Origin: JAFASC01 sp034669525
GTDB lineage: Bacteria > Pseudomonadota > Alphaproteobacteria > Rhizobiales > Beijerinckiaceae
DNA length: 7,262 bases
NCBI GenBank assembly: GCA_034669525.1
Contig: JAXDNH010000026.1
Coordinates: 1 to 7,262, forward strand
Direction: 5' to 3'
Below are positions 5,987 through 7,262 of the stretch, piece after piece (position 1 is the stretch's first letter; every line of letters starts with the position of its first letter). The notes under the pieces were generated by a model that was not told the DNA's origin, searched no databases, and saw only the letters and a program-made list of their open reading frames with translations. Both the position numbers and the translations under genes were made by a program.

Positions 5987-7262
5987 TAAGCCGCCTCGGC
6001 GGCGAGCTTCTGCGCCTTCTCGACCGCCTCCTCGATCGTGCCGACCATGTAGAAGGCCGCTTCCGGCAGGTGATCGTACTTGCCTTCGACGAGGCCTTTA
6101 AAGCCTTTGATTGTATCGGCAATGGCGACGAGTTTGCCCGGCGATCCCGTGAAGACTTCCGCGACGTGGAAAGGCTGCGACAGGAAGCGCTCGATCTTGC
6201 GGGCGCGCGCGACCGTCGTCTTGTCCTCTTCCGAGAGCTCGTCCATGCCAAGAATGGCGATGATGTCCTGCAGCGACTTGTAGCGCTGCAACGTTGATTG
6301 CACGCGCCGCGCGACGTCGTAATGCTCGTCGCCGACGACCGCTGCCGATAGCATGCGCGAGGTCGAGTCGAGCGGGTCGACCGCGGGATAGATGCCCTTT
6401 TCGGCGATCGAGCGCGACAGGACGGTCGTTGCGTCGAGATGCGCGAAGGAGGTCGCCGGCGCCGGGTCGGTCAAGTCGTCGGCCGGCACGTAGATCGCCT
6501 GCACGGAGGTGATCGAGCCTTTGTGCGTCGTGGTAATGCGCTCCTGCAGCGCGCCCATGTCGGTTGCGAGCGTCGGCTGATAGCCGACCGCCGAGGGGAT
6601 GCGGCCGAGAAGAGCCGATACTTCCGAGCCCGCCTGCGTGAAGCGGAAGATATTGTCGACGAAGAACAGCACGTCCTGGCCCTGGTCGCGGAAATGTTCC
6701 GCGACGGTCAGCCCCGTGAGGCCGACGCGGGCGCGGGCGCCGGGCGGCTCGTTCATCTGGCCGTAGACCAGCGCGCATTTCGAGCCCGCAGCCGAGCCGC
6801 CATGCTCCTTCGGATCGACATTGACCTTCGACTCGATCATCTCGTGATAGAGGTCGTTGCCCTCGCGCGTACGCTCGCCGACGCCGGCGAACACGGAATA
6901 GCCGCCGTGCGCCTTCGCGACGTTGTTGATGAGTTCCATGATCAGCACGGTCTTGCCGACGCCGGCGCCGCCGAAGAGGCCGATCTTGCCGCCCTTCGCA
7001 TAAGGCGCAAGCAGGTCGACGACCTTGATGCCGGTCTCGAGAATCTGCGCTTCCGTCGCCTGCTCGGCATAACTTGGTGCCGGCGCATGAATCGGCCGCA
7101 GGGTGTCGCGATTGACCGGACCGGCTTCATCAACGGGCTCGCCGATCACGTTGATGATGCGCCCGAGCGTCCCCTCGCCGACCGGCACGGAGATCGGCGC
7201 GCCGGTGTCGGTCACTTCCTGCCCGCGCACGAGGCCTTCGGAAATATCCATCGAGATGCAGC
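5986..7262 (-). CDS. atpD: F-type ATP synthase beta subunit, N-terminus cut by window edge
   Basis: The catalytic F1 subunit, which makes ATP from ADP and phosphate at the cytoplasmic face of the inner membrane. The frame is open at the right edge. Counting from the internal methionine of MDISEGLVRG (codon at 7249-7251), which is not the true start, the markers are: P-loop GGAGVGKT (94-101), GERTREGND (125-133), Walker B segment DVLFFVDN (193-200), the alpha/beta ATPase signature PAVDPLDSTS (289-298) and the DELSEED loop (337-343). At least 425 codons are present. The family is about 470-480 residues, so about 50 N-terminal residues lie outside. No frameshift or missing catalytic residue is seen. 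The stop TAA at 5986-5988 shares a base with the atpC ATG. Confidence 0.98.
   Translation of the reverse strand, partial: CISMDISEGLVRGQEVTDTGAPISVPVGEGTLGRIINVIGEPVDEAGPVNRDTLRPIHAPAPSYAEQATEAQILETGIKVVDLLAPYAKGGKIGLFGGAGVGKTVLIMELINNVAKAHGGYSVFAGVGERTREGNDLYHEMIESKVNVDPKEHGGSAAGSKCALVYGQMNEPPGARARVGLTGLTVAEHFRDQGQDVLFFVDNIFRFTQAGSEVSALLGRIPSAVGYQPTLATDMGALQERITTTHKGSITSVQAIYVPADDLTDPAPATSFAHLDATTVLSRSIAEKGIYPAVDPLDSTSRMLSAAVVGDEHYDVARRVQSTLQRYKSLQDIIAILGMDELSEEDKTTVARARKIERFLSQPFHVAEVFTGSPGKLVAIADTIKGFKGLVEGKYDHLPEAAFYMVGTIEEAVEKAQKLAAEAA
5990..6003 (-). promoter_or_regulatory. Hairpin over the atpC ribosome-binding site
   Basis: On the minus strand the last atpD codons read GCCGCC-GA-GGCGGC, a perfect inverted repeat two bases before the TAATG stop/start overlap. 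As RNA it can form a five-pair GC stem with loop CGAG. The GAGG that serves as the atpC ribosome site lies in that loop and the right arm. A ribosome finishing atpD would open it, so it may couple atpC translation to atpD. The repeated alanine codons of the AtpD tail could create the symmetry by chance. Confidence 0.45.

Noticed and set aside
5249..5989. Plus-strand open frame of 246 codons
   Set aside because: It is antisense to both uppP and atpC, two unmistakable genes, and its translation matches nothing.
1..7262. A defence, mobile or secondary-metabolite system
   Set aside because: No transposase, integrase, nuclease, toxin-antitoxin, repeat array or biosynthetic enzyme was found, and base composition looks even throughout. 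The genes are core or ordinary accessory genes.

Overview
The window is GC-rich (by eye about 60-65 % G+C) chromosomal DNA of ordinary bacterial layout: six protein genes, four complete and two cut by the window edges. No tRNA, rRNA, CRISPR array, insertion sequence or phage gene is visible. The AtpD and AtpC sequences, the CFA-synthase type and the acyltransferase look alphaproteobacterial, most likely Hyphomicrobiales (Rhizobiales). This assignment rests on recalled protein resemblance and base composition, not on a search.

From the left, a cyclopropane-fatty-acyl-phospholipid synthase gene (minus strand, 3' end missing) runs out of the window. A 326-base gene-free region then separates it from a divergent plus-strand gene for a GNAT-type acyl-CoA acyltransferase. 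That spacer holds several inverted repeats and long alternating GC tracts. The acyltransferase gene converges, with only 31 bases between stop codons, on a minus-strand gene for a large secreted beta-propeller protein of the PQQ-like class. This protein has a C-terminal domain of about 190 residues that I do not recognise.

Upstream of it on the same strand lie uppP (undecaprenyl-diphosphatase, lipid-carrier recycling), then atpC and atpD (F1 epsilon and beta subunits, atpD cut at its 5' end). These last two are the end of the F-type ATP synthase operon. atpD and atpC overlap by one base, and the atpC ribosome-binding site sits inside a small perfect hairpin formed by the last codons of atpD. 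A weak terminator-like hairpin follows atpC.

The genes do not form an obvious dedicated pathway. Two act directly on lipids (cfa and uppP), one is probably exported, two belong to energy metabolism, and the acyltransferase has no known substrate. I found no convincing new multi-gene system. The points most worth a second look are the unassigned C-terminal domain of the propeller protein, the UppP variant resembling the cyanobacterial type, the hairpin over the atpC start, and the structured cfa/acyltransferase spacer.
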